Assembly (NCBI RefSeq): GCF_000340215.1
Contig: NW_006921532.1
Span: 4,973,126-5,037,125 of the forward strand
DNA from: Pseudocercospora fijiensis CIRAD86
Lineage: Eukaryota > Ascomycota > Dothideomycetes > Mycosphaerellales > Mycosphaerellaceae
DNA: 64,000 bases
Direction: 5' to 3'
Made by a program: the position numbers and the translations under genes
Shown here: positions 1 to 11,749 of the stretch, in pieces
Position numbering within the stretch: the stretch's first letter is position 1
Layout of the letters: the number at the start of each line of letters is the position of its first letter
The notes under the pieces: generated by a model
Told to the model about the DNA's origin: nothing
The model's input: only the letters and a program-made list of their open reading frames with translations
Databases searched by the model: none

Positions 1-665
1 TTAATACTCGTCGGTTAACTCCTTAGTATTTGCGGAGGTATATAGAGGCACTAGAACCGGACATTAGTCTTGCTAAAGTATATGGATTTATTAATAGTAC
101 CCTTCGTCCTTACTATAGGCCTAAGTACGACTAAAAGCTATACTATAGCGGATATAAGAGAGTATATAGCATTAAATTCTAGGCTATTATTACTCCTAAC
201 GGTCTATTGTCGTCGCTGTATAGTCCTAAACCTAGCTCTTTCGAAGATTCTTAGATAGTATATAAATCTAACATTTAGTGGATTTGGTATGCGTTATTCG
301 ATAGGTACGGATTAGACGACAAGGTGTTTATTTATAGAGACTCGGCGTACGTAGTAGCGGATAGTATTATATCTGCTTTTAAAGGTTAGAATAGTTAGCC
401 TCGTACGCCGCTATAGAGGCAGATAGACTAAGAGATGTCGGCGTTAAGGGTTGCTATAGAGTATGTATTCGGACAGATATCTAATCTGTAGCGGATTAAC
501 TTAGTTAAGCAGAAGGCGGACTTATAGGCTATTAGATCTATCTATCGAGCGTGCGTTCTTCTTACTAACTGCTATACCTGCTATTATAGTAATTAGGTAT
601 CTATAGGTCGTATAGATCTACTATTATTAGAAGAATACCTCTATTCGAGGGCGACTAATGCTTAA
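1..665 (+). pseudogene. Harbinger-type (DDE_Tnp_4-like) transposase remnant
   Basis: Reading the plus strand through TAG codons, and across one frame change near 260, gives the C-terminal half of a HARBI1/DDE_Tnp_4-like transposase. Visible pieces are a YRDSAY block near 335-355, an MSALRVAIEYVFG block near 435-475 (the R-x-A-I-E-x-x-F-G helix carrying the last acidic residue) and a final LLTNCYTC block near 555-585. These match the order in the family as I know it. Stop codons lie where Trp or Gln is expected, as RIP would produce. The reading runs off the left edge, so the N-terminus is missing. It cannot encode an active enzyme. Confidence 0.6.
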
Positions 666-1539
666 ATTAGTAACGAGATTAGAGCCTTAGTTAAGACGGT
701 TCTACCGCTAGGATAGCGACCGCTATAACTAGAGCGAGGTAATAAGGGCGATAAAGGAGATAGGTATACGTCGCCGGCGATAGAAGACGAGGGTAGCGAT
801 AGTAATAGTAATAGAAGAACGACGATAATGTCGAGAAGTTAAAGTATAGCTTTACAATTCTAACGGTATTCTTAGCACTCGTACTATAGGAGCGAGTATA
901 TTTCGAGCTATTAGTGTATATCTAGAAAGCAGCGAAAATAGGTAACTAGAGCGTCTGTACGCGATTCTCGTAATATCTCGGCGATGTTGTTAACCTATTA
1001 CTAAGTAATAGTTATATACTACTAACCCTATCCCTCCTCCTATTTCCTAAATTTCTAGCGATAATCTCGCGATTAAGAGAACAACAAGGCAACGGCAGGA
1101 GCAACTAGTTCGCTAAATCGATACTAAAGAGCAATATTGCTAACAAATAAGTAGGGATTTGCTTTAACTAATCCTATAAAACAAACTCTATACTATAATA
1201 ACTACTACCTACTCCTCCGAGTCGAAAAAGTCCTCGGGGACCTTAATATCGTCTATATTCTAATCCTAATCGTAGCGATCTAACTACCCTATCTGCTATA
1301 AGAAGCCTAGTTTCGGTAAGCGCTCGAATAGCTCTAGTATTAGTATCTTGCTCTTCCTACGGTAGATAACCTATAATAGCACTTAAGTGCAATTCGGATA
1401 TATACCTATTACCGTCTAGCTAATATTAGTAAGTTGCTAGTTAAGAGAGAGATAATAGCACTTATAATAGTAGTATTAAGGTGCTATAATTCGTTCTTCT
1501 AACTATTAGTTAGGCCTCGAATATAGTGCTAATTAAGGG

Positions 1540-2060
1540 CAGTTAGGCCCTCCTTAATCTTCTCGAAGTGCGGTTTTAGCAATTCGTTTAGTTTCGAGAA
1601 CGCTCTATTAATCGAGGCGTTATTGTTACGCTTACGGCGGCGTAGTCGCATCCGCTAAGTCGTCGATGGTATAGAAGGCGTAGATTCTTCCGGCTTAGTA
1701 GAGGTCGCCTAAGAAGAGCCGCTACTATTCAATCGACGTCGCTTCGAGCCTAACCTGTCTATTAGACTATCGCGGACAACGATCTCCTTACGCCGAGCCG
1801 CCTCCTTCTATTCCTTTATCGCTACCTTATCGAAGAGCTAAGGGTTTATATATATAGCGTGTTTAATAAAGAAGTCCTTCGCTTACGAGAGGTTATCGTT
1901 ACTAGGCGCTATACTAGTAGAGCGCTCTTTAGCGGCCTATTCCTTTACCCTCTTAACTAACTTAACGTTGTAGCTCTATCAGAAGCTAGAATTACTACTA
2001 AACTCCTTCTTACTATTAGTACGAGCCTACGCATTCATACGACCTCTAACAAGCCGATAG
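1540..2060 (-). pseudogene. Degraded basic protein, probable Myb/SANT-like second ORF of the Harbinger element
   Basis: The minus strand from an ATG near 2,038 can be read in one frame for about 160 codons, broken only by TAG/TAA codons that replace likely Gln or Trp. The product is rich in Lys and Arg (a KLVKRVKE block, then KRRRLN and RLRRRKR) with a later leucine-containing FSKLNELLKPHFEKI block. PIF/Harbinger elements encode such a partner protein beside the transposase. No full Myb repeat is visible, so the family name is inferred from context. It is inactive. Confidence 0.4.
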
Positions 2061-2889
2061 AAGTTAGTAATATTGCCCTTCTTATAGGCATACTTTATAT
2101 TATTTATTTGCTAGAAGATAACTAACTCTATTCGAGCCGATAGCTTGCCTAGCTTTAATAGGTAAGCTATATTACTACTGCCCTTCTAAGATAGTGTTTC
2201 TACGGTCTTAATTAATAGCGAAGGTCTAGGTAATAGAGATAGCTGTAATTGACTTGCTAGAGTAGTTAGTAGCGGCATAGATAATAATAGAGAGGCGTAT
2301 TTACTAGATCTAGTCGCTATATCGATAACTCTAGGTAGTAGGTAGGGGGAGGGGAGATAGCGACCTACGAAGGTATTACGGAAGGCTATAATAATCTCGA
2401 TTCGCTAACAAATTAATAGGATAGGAAGACGAGCGATCTACTACCTGCCTTCGAGTCCTCTAGCCGCCTTATTACTATCCCTCCGAGTCCCTTATAAAGC
2501 CCGATTTCTACTCGAATTTTCTATCTAATAACGTTACCTTCTATACTATTACACACTATCTACATTATTCGTACGACCTTAACTATTATTAAGAGCTTGT
2601 AATATATTATAATAGACATACTACTAGTAGTATAGAGCCTCCGAAGGTGTTATTTAGTATACTATAGAGCGATCGATAGAAGGTTTAATATTATAGGGGA
2701 AGGTAGTTACTATCGCTAAGGCTACTATACCGCTTCTATATCTACCTCCTTTAGTAATAGACTCATTGCATTACGACCTACGGCATTACAATCGATTAGC
2801 TATATATAGTATAGTAGATATAGTAGATACAGGTAGTAAACTATTAGTTAGAAGTTGTTGTCGGAGGTGGACAGCGACACCTCCTACTA

Positions 2890-3408
2890 AAGGTCTCTAG
2901 TGTCTCGTTAAATGCTGACCCGTCCTAGCTCGTAATCTTCTATGGCCAGGTCTGGTAATATGATGCTTTAGTGCCGCTGCTTTCAGTGGATCTGGCCCAA
3001 GACGGTACTGCTAGGGTTAGAATTTGGATGGTGGCTGCATGACTCCCGTAGCATCACCTCTAGCGACATGCGCAGTGCCGCCGCCTTCTTGCGTTTGTCT
3101 CAAACACGATCCGTCGAGACGTTGACCCAGCAGGAGTGCTGCCGAGCGCCATGTGTGCCCAAACCTGGATTCCTTCTGAGCCAGCGAACTCAGAGCCCTA
3201 CAAGCCTTCCATCGAGCCATTATTCACCGACGCCGCTGGCCTAATATGTGAGTTTCCCTTATAATCGGAACGACTCTCGGATGCGTAAGTTACGAAAGAC
3301 ACGTCTCTTCAAGCACCTTTGCTCTTCGCCGCTCCATATACGATTTGCTATTGAACACACCGATTTCGCTACTGCCGTCGCTTGCTTGTGAGCAAATCCC
3401 CTCCCGCC
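2890..3408. other. Gene-free stretch, upstream region of the GH16 gene
   Basis: Composition returns to normal here, with CA and TG common. No convincing coding sequence was found. It must hold the promoter and 5' leader of the GH16 gene at 3,409. No clear TATA box or named operator was recognised. Confidence 0.5.
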
Positions 3409-4829
3409 ATGGAGTCCTTCCATGGGACGGCCACCACAACGGCCACCAACACCCCAAGGCCTGGCACCCCAGAAAGCGACCCCATCGAACCTGTGCATCG
3501 ACAGAACCCATTCGCTTCACCTTATGCATCCATGCCAGCATCAACTATGGCATCTTCTACTGCCATTCAAGCACTCCCACCACCGAGATACTTTCACTCT
3601 CGCCGAATAAACAAAGAAGAAGTGGAAAAGCCTTGGTTGGAGAAGAAGGATCCGAAAGAGAAATGGGTGACCATAATTCCAATCATTGGCATTTTCATCG
3701 GTCTTGCACTTTCCGCATTCCTGATCTACGAAGGTCTGCAGACCGTCCAAAACCACACTTACTGCCCAGTCCTCGATGACGACTTCTCTGCTGGGCTCAA
3801 TGGCAAAGTTTGGACAAAGGAGGTCGAAGTGGGAGGCTTTGGGTGAGATACCATATGCATAGTTCTTGTCCATCCTGTCGCTAACGCAAACCCCGCAGCA
3901 ATGGCCAATTCGAGATGACTACGAACACAGACGAGAACGCATTCGTCCAGGATGGAATGCTCGTAATCAAGCCGAGTCTACAAGACGAGAAATTGGTTGA
4001 GTCCAACAACGTAATCAACCTTCTCAAGGATGGCATTTGCTCTTCTGATCTCTGGTCCAACTGTGTGGCCGTGACCAATACCACAAACGGAACGATCGTC
4101 AACCCCGTCAAGTCCGCTCGCATCAGCACCAAGAAAGGCGCTAGCATCAAGTTCGGTCGTGTTGAGGTTGTCGCCGAGCTACCAGCGGGAGACTGGTTGT
4201 GGCCTGCAATCTGGATGTTGCCGGTCAACGACACCTACGGGCCGTGGCCAAATTCCGGCGAAATTGACATCATGGAATCCCGTGGCAACAACTACTCCTA
4301 CCCACAAGGCGGCAACAATATTGTCTCTTCGGCATTGCACTGGGGTCCGGATGCAGCAAATGATGCCTGGTGGCAAAACAACGTCAAGCGTGAATCGCTG
4401 CACACCACATACTCCGCAGGCTTCCACACATTTGGCTTGGAATGGAGCGAGAAGTACATTTTCACCTACATCGACACACGTCTCCTACAGGTCCTCTACA
4501 CCAACTTCAACAAGCCTTTCTGGCAAAAGGGTGATTTCCCCGCCTCGGATTCGAACGGGACCAGACTCGTCGACCCGTGGAGCCAGACAGGCCGTGACAG
4601 CACTCCCTTCGATCAGGACTTTTACTTGATTCTCAATGTCGCCGTTGGAGGTACGAACGGCTGGTTCGACGACGGCGTCGCAGGCAAGCCTTGGGTCGAT
4701 GCTTCGGACACTGCCAAGCATGACTTCTGGAACGCACGTGACCAGTGGTACCCAACATGGGAGAAGCAAGGACAAATGAACATCAAGAGTGTTAAGATGT
4801 GGCAGCAGCAGGGCTACAATGGTTGCTAG
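3409..4829 (+). CDS. Membrane-anchored GH16 glycoside hydrolase (beta-glucanase type)
   Basis: Two exons, 3409-3842 and 3899-4829, give 454 residues; the 56-bp intron starts GTGAG and ends CGCAG. The start is the ATG in a strong CCGCCATGG context. Residues 1-85 are a Pro/Ser/Thr-rich cytosolic tail. Residues 87-108 form one hydrophobic helix, so the protein is probably a type II membrane protein with its catalytic domain outside the cytosol. From about residue 118 there is a GH16 fold. The GEIDIMES motif supplies the expected nucleophile Glu266, Asp268 and acid/base Glu271, and the block around it (WLWPAIWMLP, NSGEIDIMES) is typical of fungal laminarinase-like GH16 enzymes. Several NxS/T sites are present. 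The likely role is cleavage or remodelling of beta-1,3-type cell-wall glucan; the exact substrate is inferred. It converges with the acyl-CoA synthetase gene downstream. Confidence 0.93.
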
Positions 4830-5315
4830 AATTTCCTTCATTGAGTCGCATGGGCGTTTTTGGTGGGACAATGCAAGTCATGCAGGGTAGATGAGCCTTT
4901 GGTTGTAAAGCTACGAGAATATGAGTGAGAACCAATCTAGAGGATAGGATGCAGCGCCATCGGTCAACTAATTCGTTAAGTCGGTCTGGCAGTGTCAAAT
5001 GAGAATTGACTACTGCATCTTCACATGTCGATGGAATGACTTTTTTGGCATTGCTGCATGTCTGAAGTGGAGTTCCAGGCCCACCAGCATGAAGCAGTAT
5101 GCACATTGCTTCCGCGTCTCGTTGCGTGGAGTCAGGTCAAGGCTCACAGGATTCTTTTTCTTCTTCTTGAAAAGGATATTTCTTGGCCTCAGTGCTCTGC
5201 CCCATCCGCGAAAGCCTGCCATATGCAGTCAAGCTATGATTCCCCCGAACCTCCCAGCTGCTCAGCTCGCGTATGAGAGCAGAGTAGGCCGACGACATTC
5301 TTACTCGGAATACCA
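4830..5315. other. Intergenic region between convergent genes
   Basis: This 486-bp stretch lies between two genes facing each other and should contain both 3' untranslated regions. Nothing else was recognised. Confidence 0.6.
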
Positions 5316-7412
5316 TCACAAACGGACTTTGCCTCCAGCGAGCGCGCTTAAATCATGTTTGGAGAAAGGCAAGTAGCTTGTCGATTTTGGCGTTGCCCAC
5401 AGAAGCATGTCGTCTTTCCCCGCATCACCCGTAGCGATCTTGTCCAGATCTATGCCTTCCTTCCTCAACGGAACCTTGTTCTGTTTATTATTGTGCATGG
5501 GCGTTGGACTCTGGATCAAGCGGAGGAAGATCGGCACTGCGTACCCAGGCAGGCCTTTCCTCGCATGTGCTAATAGTCCTGCGAAGTCAAAGGTAGCCCG
5601 GTCTTGAGGTAGAATGAACACTGCAGCACAGCCTGCCCTGCCATCGTGTCCAGGAACTTCGACTCCGTAGACGTTTGCCTCGACAATGCCCGGGAATCGG
5701 CCAAGCACCTCAGCTACTTCCGCAGTCGAAACATTCTCGGACTTCCATCTATACGTGTCGCCCAATCGATCCATGAAATACCAACGCCCGTCCGCATCAC
5801 GACGCAGGGCGTCTCCCGTCCGGTAGTACAGATCGCCTTTCTTAAACACATCACGCTCAAAGCGTTTTTGGGTTGCATCTGGATTGTTCCAATATCCAAC
5901 AAAGTCCTTCTCAGTCTGGCAGGCAATGATGATTTCGCCGCCTTCCTCGTACGGCGTCCGCCGAGCAAAGCCGGTCTTTGGATCTCGCCAGATTGTGTCG
6001 CCTCGCTCGTAGTCAATTTGGACCGGAATTATCTTATTGCGTAGAAGCCACCTCTGTATCGCTCCATGATGACCAACATGCGCAGCGTGGAATTGCCCTC
6101 GACAAACATTCAGCAGAGATAACATGCCTTCTGTAGAATTGAAGAACTCATTGACCACAGGAATGTTAAAACGCTCCTGTCAAGCCCAATCGCTTGGAGT
6201 CAGCGGATATTCCGGTCATTAACGACATGTGCCTGGACTCACCTGAAATCTCAGCCAGATGTCGGGCCTCATACCGTTGCCATACATCGCTTTCAGCTTA
6301 TGATCCTTGTCAAGCGGTGACGGAGGTGCAGCTAGCAGGTAGCGAGCTGTTTCGCCAACATACACAAAAGCATTGGCTTCGGAATCGTGTACGTCCTTCC
6401 AAAAATTGCGCACGCTGAACTTCCGCCCGATGGCCAAAGTCACGCCGCTCATCATGCAGCCCATTGCAACCGTGCAGCCAGTGCCATGGTAGAAGGGCAT
6501 GCAGTCATACCACACGTCTCCCGGACGGAGCCCCGTTGATCGCAGTCGTGGAGAGGTCAGACCGTGATGTGCGACAGTTGGGAACGCACACGCTTTTGGA
6601 AGACCTGTAGTCCCGCTCGTGAAGAAGATGAAGAGTGGATGACCAGGGGTGACCTCCTGCCTGTACTCGTGGCCCAGTTGAGTTGTATCCTTGCTCAGGA
6701 TCTTGCTCTTCGTAGCAGCATCCAGAACGATTACGCGTATGTTCAGTGCTTCGATCTGCTGCCTGATAGGTTCTATGCGATCACGACAGCCGTCATCATC
6801 TTCGACCAACAGTACCTTGCCGTTGGCTACTTTCAGGCAGTGAAGCAAGCCATCGCCGCCCAAGTTGTAATTCATCATAGCCAGGCCAGAGCCTATGGCC
6901 CAGCTGCCGAGCATGCTGACTACAAAATCGGGCGAGTTCATCAAGTAACTGCCCACTAACTCGCCAGGTCTGACACCATTCTCAAGCAAGAATCGGCCGA
7001 GTTGCGTAGCATTTGAGAGCACGTCTGTCCAGCTATGAATCGTTGGTTGATGCCCAGGCTCTGTTCGGTACCATATGCAAGGCCCATCCTTTCTCAAACG
7101 TGCCTGTTCTTCAAATGTATACCATGCCGACCTCTTGTTTTGCTTGGCTGCGGTGCCATTTCAAATCAGCTTCGTCGCACAGCATCGTGGCTTGCGAGCG
7201 ACCAACCTCGCCGTTCGGCTGTCTTGCGGACCTCTCGCTGTTCTCGAAGTGTAGCAACGTCTTTCGCGATGTGGAATTTGGCATCGATGTAAGCTGCGGC
7301 CGCAGTCGCGCCAGCAATGGCAATGCCAGTCGCTGATGTACATCATTCATCAGCTAATGTGTGGCAGCTTGTTGGACTGCAGGTGGATGTACTCACTTGC
7401 ATTCAATGCCAT
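5316..7412 (-). CDS. FAT1: Very-long-chain fatty acyl-CoA synthetase / fatty acid transport protein
   Basis: Four exons on the minus strand fit in phase: 7412-7397, 7332-7207, 7147-6243 and 6176-5316. They give 635 residues, close to the usual FATP/Fat1 size. The short first exon leads into a hydrophobic Ala/Gly-rich N-terminus, the probable membrane anchor. The AMP-binding motif FFTSGTTGLPKA lies in exon 3. The FATP signature (YRTGDALRRDADGRWYF, then DRLGDTYRWKSENVST) lies in exon 4, and this longer form separates FATP/VLACS enzymes from ordinary long-chain synthetases. The family activates long and very long fatty acids with ATP and CoA and couples this to uptake or peroxisomal use. The C-terminus VRL resembles, but does not match, a classic PTS1. 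Filamentous fungi carry several paralogues, so one-to-one orthology with yeast FAT1 is not shown. It is divergent from the hydrolase gene at 8,072. Confidence 0.92.
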
Positions 7413-8071
7413 GACGCCGTCTCAAGCCAAAACTGTGGGGAGGAATGCCATGCAGAGACTGCCAGAGAAGACTGGCTGTGTGCAGGATGGTACTCTGATA
7501 ATCTAACTTATACACTCACTCACTCAGGGCCTATCGATGTCATGAACGCTGCGAGGCGTGTCTGCGTCTGCGCCTGCGTCTGCTTCGTATCGGTTGATGG
7601 TACGGAGGACCTCGGGGAACTGCGGTACGGTGTCCGTGTGCGGCAGTTTCGCTCGGCGTTCGTCAGCAAAACTAGGATTCTCAGTAGCCCAGGGATTCTT
7701 TACACAAAATGCGTCTGTGCCACAGTGCCAACTTATTATGCAAAGCGTATTTGACTCTCGGAGAGCACTGACGGTTGTCTGTGACATTCTTCCAGACTGG
7801 AACATTTTGAGCTCGCTGCTGCCCATCACGCACGTGCAGCAGGGCTCACGATAGCTGCGCGACAGCTGAACTCGAGACCTAAGTTGGACGAGGCGGCTCA
7901 TCCTTTGGCCATGCCATCAGCGCTGTCTCACATGTAGGCTCTACAGCATGGGTTTCTGCTGATTGTTATTGTTCAGCGGGCTGCCTTTAAAAGACGCTTC
8001 TCTCACGCAGGACGCAAGGACTTGAAGCCCCTCGCAATCCATCACTCGGGACGCTACCTCTACCATTGAGA
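7413..8071. promoter_or_regulatory. Divergent promoter region between FAT1-like and alpha/beta hydrolase genes
   Basis: This 659-bp stretch separates two start codons that face away from each other, so it must serve both. A CTGCGT/CTGCGC-rich run occurs near 7,558-7,580. No protein-coding sequence was recognised. Confidence 0.55.
7986..7993 (+). promoter_or_regulatory. Possible TATA-like box of the alpha/beta hydrolase gene
   Basis: TTTAAAAG lies 79 bp before the ATG at 8,072, a plausible distance for a fungal core promoter followed by a short leader. This is a motif match only. Confidence 0.3.
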
Positions 8072-9060
8072 ATGGGTCTCGACGAAAAGCCAGGTGTGAT
8101 CCTCGTCCACGGAGCGTGGCACACACCCGCCCACTACTCGAACGTGAAACGCATATTAGAAGGCCAGGCTTACCAAGTGGAGGCGCCTCAATCTCCTTCT
8201 TCCAGTACGGTTGCTGTCGAGAGTCCTCTGGCGAAGGATGTTGAGACCATCATTAAGTCCATCGACAAAATTGCGTCGACGGGAAAGGACGTCGTCGTTG
8301 TTATGCATAGCTATGGTGGCATCTGTGGAAGCGAGGCTGTCGCCGAATTTATGGAACATCATAAGGCTCACGCTGACAGTCAATACGGCACAATCATTCA
8401 TCTCCTGTACATCAGCGCATTCATCTTGCCGAAAGGTCGACACCTGATAGAGGATGGGAATACCTCGTGAGCATGCCAGCCCTGCTTAGTCCTTCATCTC
8501 TACTGACCAGTTTTCGCCAGACATGTGATGTACATTGATGAGAGTACGTCTTCCAGGAGCAAACCTCGAGGCATACAATTCTATACCATACTCCAGGACT
8601 GCCAATTGACTTGCCTCAGATGGCCTGGCGCACCACCTCGAGCCATATCATCGGTTTTACAACACCACACCCGTAGACAAAGCTCACAAGGCAATTCAAA
8701 TTCTCAAGGCTCAAGCGATAGAGAGCTTCGCGACCAAGACTCAATGGAGGGGATGGGCCGACTATGACATTCCTGTAACTTATCTCGCCGCCAAGCAAGA
8801 TAAAGCTCTTGTGTATGATCCGGACCTCCTCAAATTCTCGACAAGATTGAAGGAAGCTGGCGTGCGCGACCTTGCAACACCAGTAAGTCCGATGGCTTCA
8901 AGGCGCACCTCATTTTTGTGTCTTTTGCTGACCTTGTACCCTTCGCTTTTCGTAGGTACTTGATTGCGATCATACGCCCTGGCTTTCGGCTGAGTCTGAG
9001 TTCATGGCCATTCTCGAAGGTGTGCTAAAGAAGCCTGGCCCCTCTGCTGTTGTTGGATAA
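8072..9060 (+). CDS. Alpha/beta-hydrolase fold protein (AB hydrolase-1, EstC/SABP2-like)
   Basis: Four exons join in phase: 8072-8466, 8521-8543 (only 23 bp), 8620-8882 and 8956-9060, giving 261 residues. The introns use GTGAGC, GTACGT and GTAAGT donors. The N-terminal ILVHGAWHTPAHY block is the oxyanion-hole region. The nucleophile Ser lies in MHSYGG, where the first position of the usual G-x-S-x-G is His, as in the hydroxynitrile lyase/SABP2 group. The catalytic His lies in CDHTPW in the last exon. An Asp in YLAAKQD is the likely third member or lies close to it. Members of this group hydrolyse small esters; the natural substrate here is unknown. The tiny second exon was needed to restore homology between the first and third exons. 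It ends only 114 bp from the convergent ankyrin-BTB gene. Confidence 0.88.
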
Positions 9061-9174
9061 AGTGCAAAGGATGCATCGGGACAGAGGTTGTGTCATCCAA
9101 TGGACGAGAATGGTGTCGATGTCCTGTATATCGAGACATTGAATTTACTGCATGCTGCATTGATCAATCTAGGT

Positions 9175-11222
9175 CTATCCGTCCAGTCCTAGCTCTTCCA
9201 TCATATTATCTATCTTGGCGAGTAATATCTTGTAGTTCTGTGCATCCTGCTGGAATTCATCGCCCGCAATGTCGCCGTCTAATGTGCGTACAACGCCTCC
9301 TTCTATCAATTCCAGATCTGTCGGGAGCTGTTCCTGCCTAGGCATATCTTCCGAGGTCACATCAACGCCTTCGTCGTCCTCTTCGTCTGGCTTCGCGTGT
9401 CCCGCAAGTTCGTCATTCATGGATTCATCCATCATTTCGTCAATTCCAGAGTCTTCGAAGCGTAGTCTGCGAAATGTCAAAACGAGGCATTCTTCTTACG
9501 ACCAAGAATCAGAGCACTTACCTGAATCTTTCGCTGAGATAGTAGCGGATATCATCAACGAGCTCAACTGTGTCCGTCTCTTGACGCGCGTGAACTCGCG
9601 CCGCAGACTCCCTTACTAACTCCTTGAACTCTGGCTCGTCAATATATCGCTCTAGCCTGTGGGCTATGAATCTGGCTGCAAACTCTTCAAGACGCTGGAC
9701 TCGCATATCCCACCCAGCGCGAAGGACATCATAAATGTCAATCACATCTTCGACATCAACATCGCCCCTTGGATTTTCGGCCTCAACAACACTGGCGCTA
9801 CCGTTGCCCAACGTGCTGATGAGCAGTGCCGCTCTCTGCTTCAGCTTCTCAATAAACAGCATGTCGGCGGCCTGCAGCACTTCTAATGCTATTGTCAAAG
9901 GGAAATCAGCCTGATCGGTATAGAGGAAGGTCAGAATGATCTTGAGAACTTCGGGTGAGCAATCAACAGGCACAATTCGAAGGTGTTTCGACTCCTGGCC
10001 TTCGCGAAATGGCGATGCAAACATGGTGGCGAAGACCTCAGACCGCAATAGCATAGCTCGATGACAAGGGAAGAGCACCGAGCGCTTCGGCTTCCGTTGT
10101 CGTGAAGGAGACCGTGAAGCCTGGTTTTGGAAGTGTCCTATCGGGACGCCATCGACAGGCCCGTCAGCTCGTCGCACAGTCCCAGTCGCATCAGCGGGTT
10201 CCTCGCTTTCCTCACTATCTTCGTCATCGGCACGAAGTAGAACATCCGCAAATATACCATTGTCTCGATCCCACTTGACGCCATCTGCTTTGTCGCTGTC
10301 CACGGTCATCTTGTTTTGCAGAACATTGCTCTTGAACCATTGCTCAACCTGACCCCGACCTCTGGAAACTTCTTCCTGTCTTCTTTGCCTCGCTTGTCGC
10401 CTGTCGCCCGAAGCCAAGATATCCTGAAAGAGCTGCTGAATCTCCAATTGACGGCTGAGCTTATCGATACCGGTCAGGATAATTTGCGCCTCCTCGCCGT
10501 CACCCAAGTCTGCGCCAACTTCACCCATGTAGAGGTATCGGATACAAATGTCAAATGCCTGAGGAGCAATGTTGTTTGATAGCTTCCAGTGTGTGGTCTC
10601 GGGAGCGGCAGCAAGCTTCTGCGCAAAGTAAGGACTGCGTGCGGCGAGCACAAACTTGTTCAATTCGAAGTTGTCTTCGCCGGCCTGCACCGTGATGTCG
10701 GCTGTTTTCGGCGTTTCCCTCGTGAGTAGACTCGTGATGTGCGCAGCCCATGGCTGTAGAGGGTCAGTCGACTTGCTATAATCGTATTGGAGCAGCAGAT
10801 TCCTGATTCGATCGTTTAACGCATTGTAGAGGCATCTTTCGCCTTGGAAAGTGTCTCGTTCGCAGAGCGCACCCTGCTCAAGCAGCATTTGCGCAACTTC
10901 ATAATGGCCACAGAGGCTCGCCTACCTATCGCATCAGCATCAGCTCTGAGCAAGACATCACCCATATAGCGAGGAAAAGGAGCCGACTCACAAGGATTAG
11001 TGGCGTGTAATCGTAGGCGTCTCGCGCATTGATATTAATGCCCGTACTGATGGCCTCTTGACACGCCTTGAGATCTCCTCGCCGGCACGCCTCACAGAAT
11101 TTCCTAAACTCGTCGCTGGAGTCTAATGGATTCTCTTCCTTCAGGCGACCTGCCGAGATCTCCTTCTTCTCGTCATACAGGGCCTTCTCGATCTGATGTT
11201 TTCCCAGGATCGTGCCAGCCAT
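9175..11222 (-). CDS. Ankyrin repeat and double BTB/POZ domain protein (ABTB1-like)
   Basis: Three exons on the minus strand (11222-10992, 10921-9522, 9466-9175) give 640 residues. An ankyrin segment spans about residues 40-105 (GDLKACQEAISTGININARD, then TPLILASLCGHYEVAQMLLEQGA across the first intron). A first BTB domain starts at about residue 150 (TADITVQ, then FELNKFVLAARSPYFAQKL). A second spans roughly residues 298-433, split by an acidic, Ser/Arg-rich insert before PCHRAMLLRSEVF. The tail is acidic. The ankyrin-BTB-BTB order is that of ABTB1/BPOZ proteins, thought to act as adaptors, possibly for Cullin-3 ubiquitin ligases. That role is inferred from the family. It is divergent from nimA. 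Confidence 0.9.
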
Positions 11223-11749
11223 CTCGTTGGAGGGGATTAGATGTGCCTAGGGAGTTACAAGGTCCGACAGCGGATGTGCAGTCTGCAGAGGTTCACATCT
11301 TCAAAGTTCAAATTGAAGAAGCGCAAGCGTATAAGTGAACGATTGACGCGGTGCGGCGGTGGTCCGCCACACGAATGGACCCTGGTGGCTGAGACGGATG
11401 CCGCATGACTGTTGGCCTGTCAACCAAGCTCGAGCTCCAGATCAACACCGGGACAGCGCGGCTTCATCATCACCAGCTGCCATTCGAGCTCCACCACCGC
11501 ACCGCACCGCACCGCTACGAAGCACTTACTACCGACAGCAGAGATTGCTGCACTGGGGGATCGTTTGGACGTTCGAGTGCTCTTTTGTCTAACATTGTAC
11601 CTTGCACATGTACCCACTGTACACACAGAGCACCTCGTTAATGCTCAACATACTACTCTAGTCCTTTCTTTCATACATTCAGTCCTTCACTACCACCCGG
11701 CATAACCCGACATAGAACACCACACGCCGAGCAAAACCATACAGCAAAC
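11223..11749. promoter_or_regulatory. Divergent promoter region between ankyrin-BTB gene and nimA
   Basis: This 527-bp stretch separates two start codons that face away from each other. It includes a CCGCAC-type repeat near 11,498-11,517 and a C/A-rich leader just before the nimA ATG. No TATA box or named operator was recognised. Confidence 0.5.

Larger units (their letters stand above)
1..2880. mobile_element. RIP-mutated PIF/Harbinger-like DNA transposon, left end outside window
   Basis: The DNA from the left edge to about 2,880 is TA-rich and almost lacks CA and TG, then changes abruptly to normal composition. It carries a degraded transposase on the plus strand at the left edge and, further right, a degraded basic protein on the minus strand. 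A transposase plus a Myb/SANT-like second protein is the usual PIF/Harbinger layout. The left end is cut by the window. I could not define the right terminal repeat or a target duplication, so the right limit rests on composition only. Stretches not covered by the two remnants, about 670-1,540 and 2,070-2,880, show nothing recognisable. Confidence 0.6.

Noticed and set aside
3382..3408. Earlier non-ATG starts for GH16 (and likewise 49,392 and 58,041)
   Set aside because: These begin with TTG or GTG; an ATG in good context follows shortly downstream in each case.
7317..7901. Frames of 100-145 codons in the divergent promoter
   Set aside because: They overlap each other and the spliced FAT1-like first exons; products are low complexity.
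3409..9060. Metabolic cluster of GH16, acyl-CoA synthetase and hydrolase
   Set aside because: No synthase-type backbone enzyme, transporter or pathway regulator lies among them; they are ordinary neighbours.
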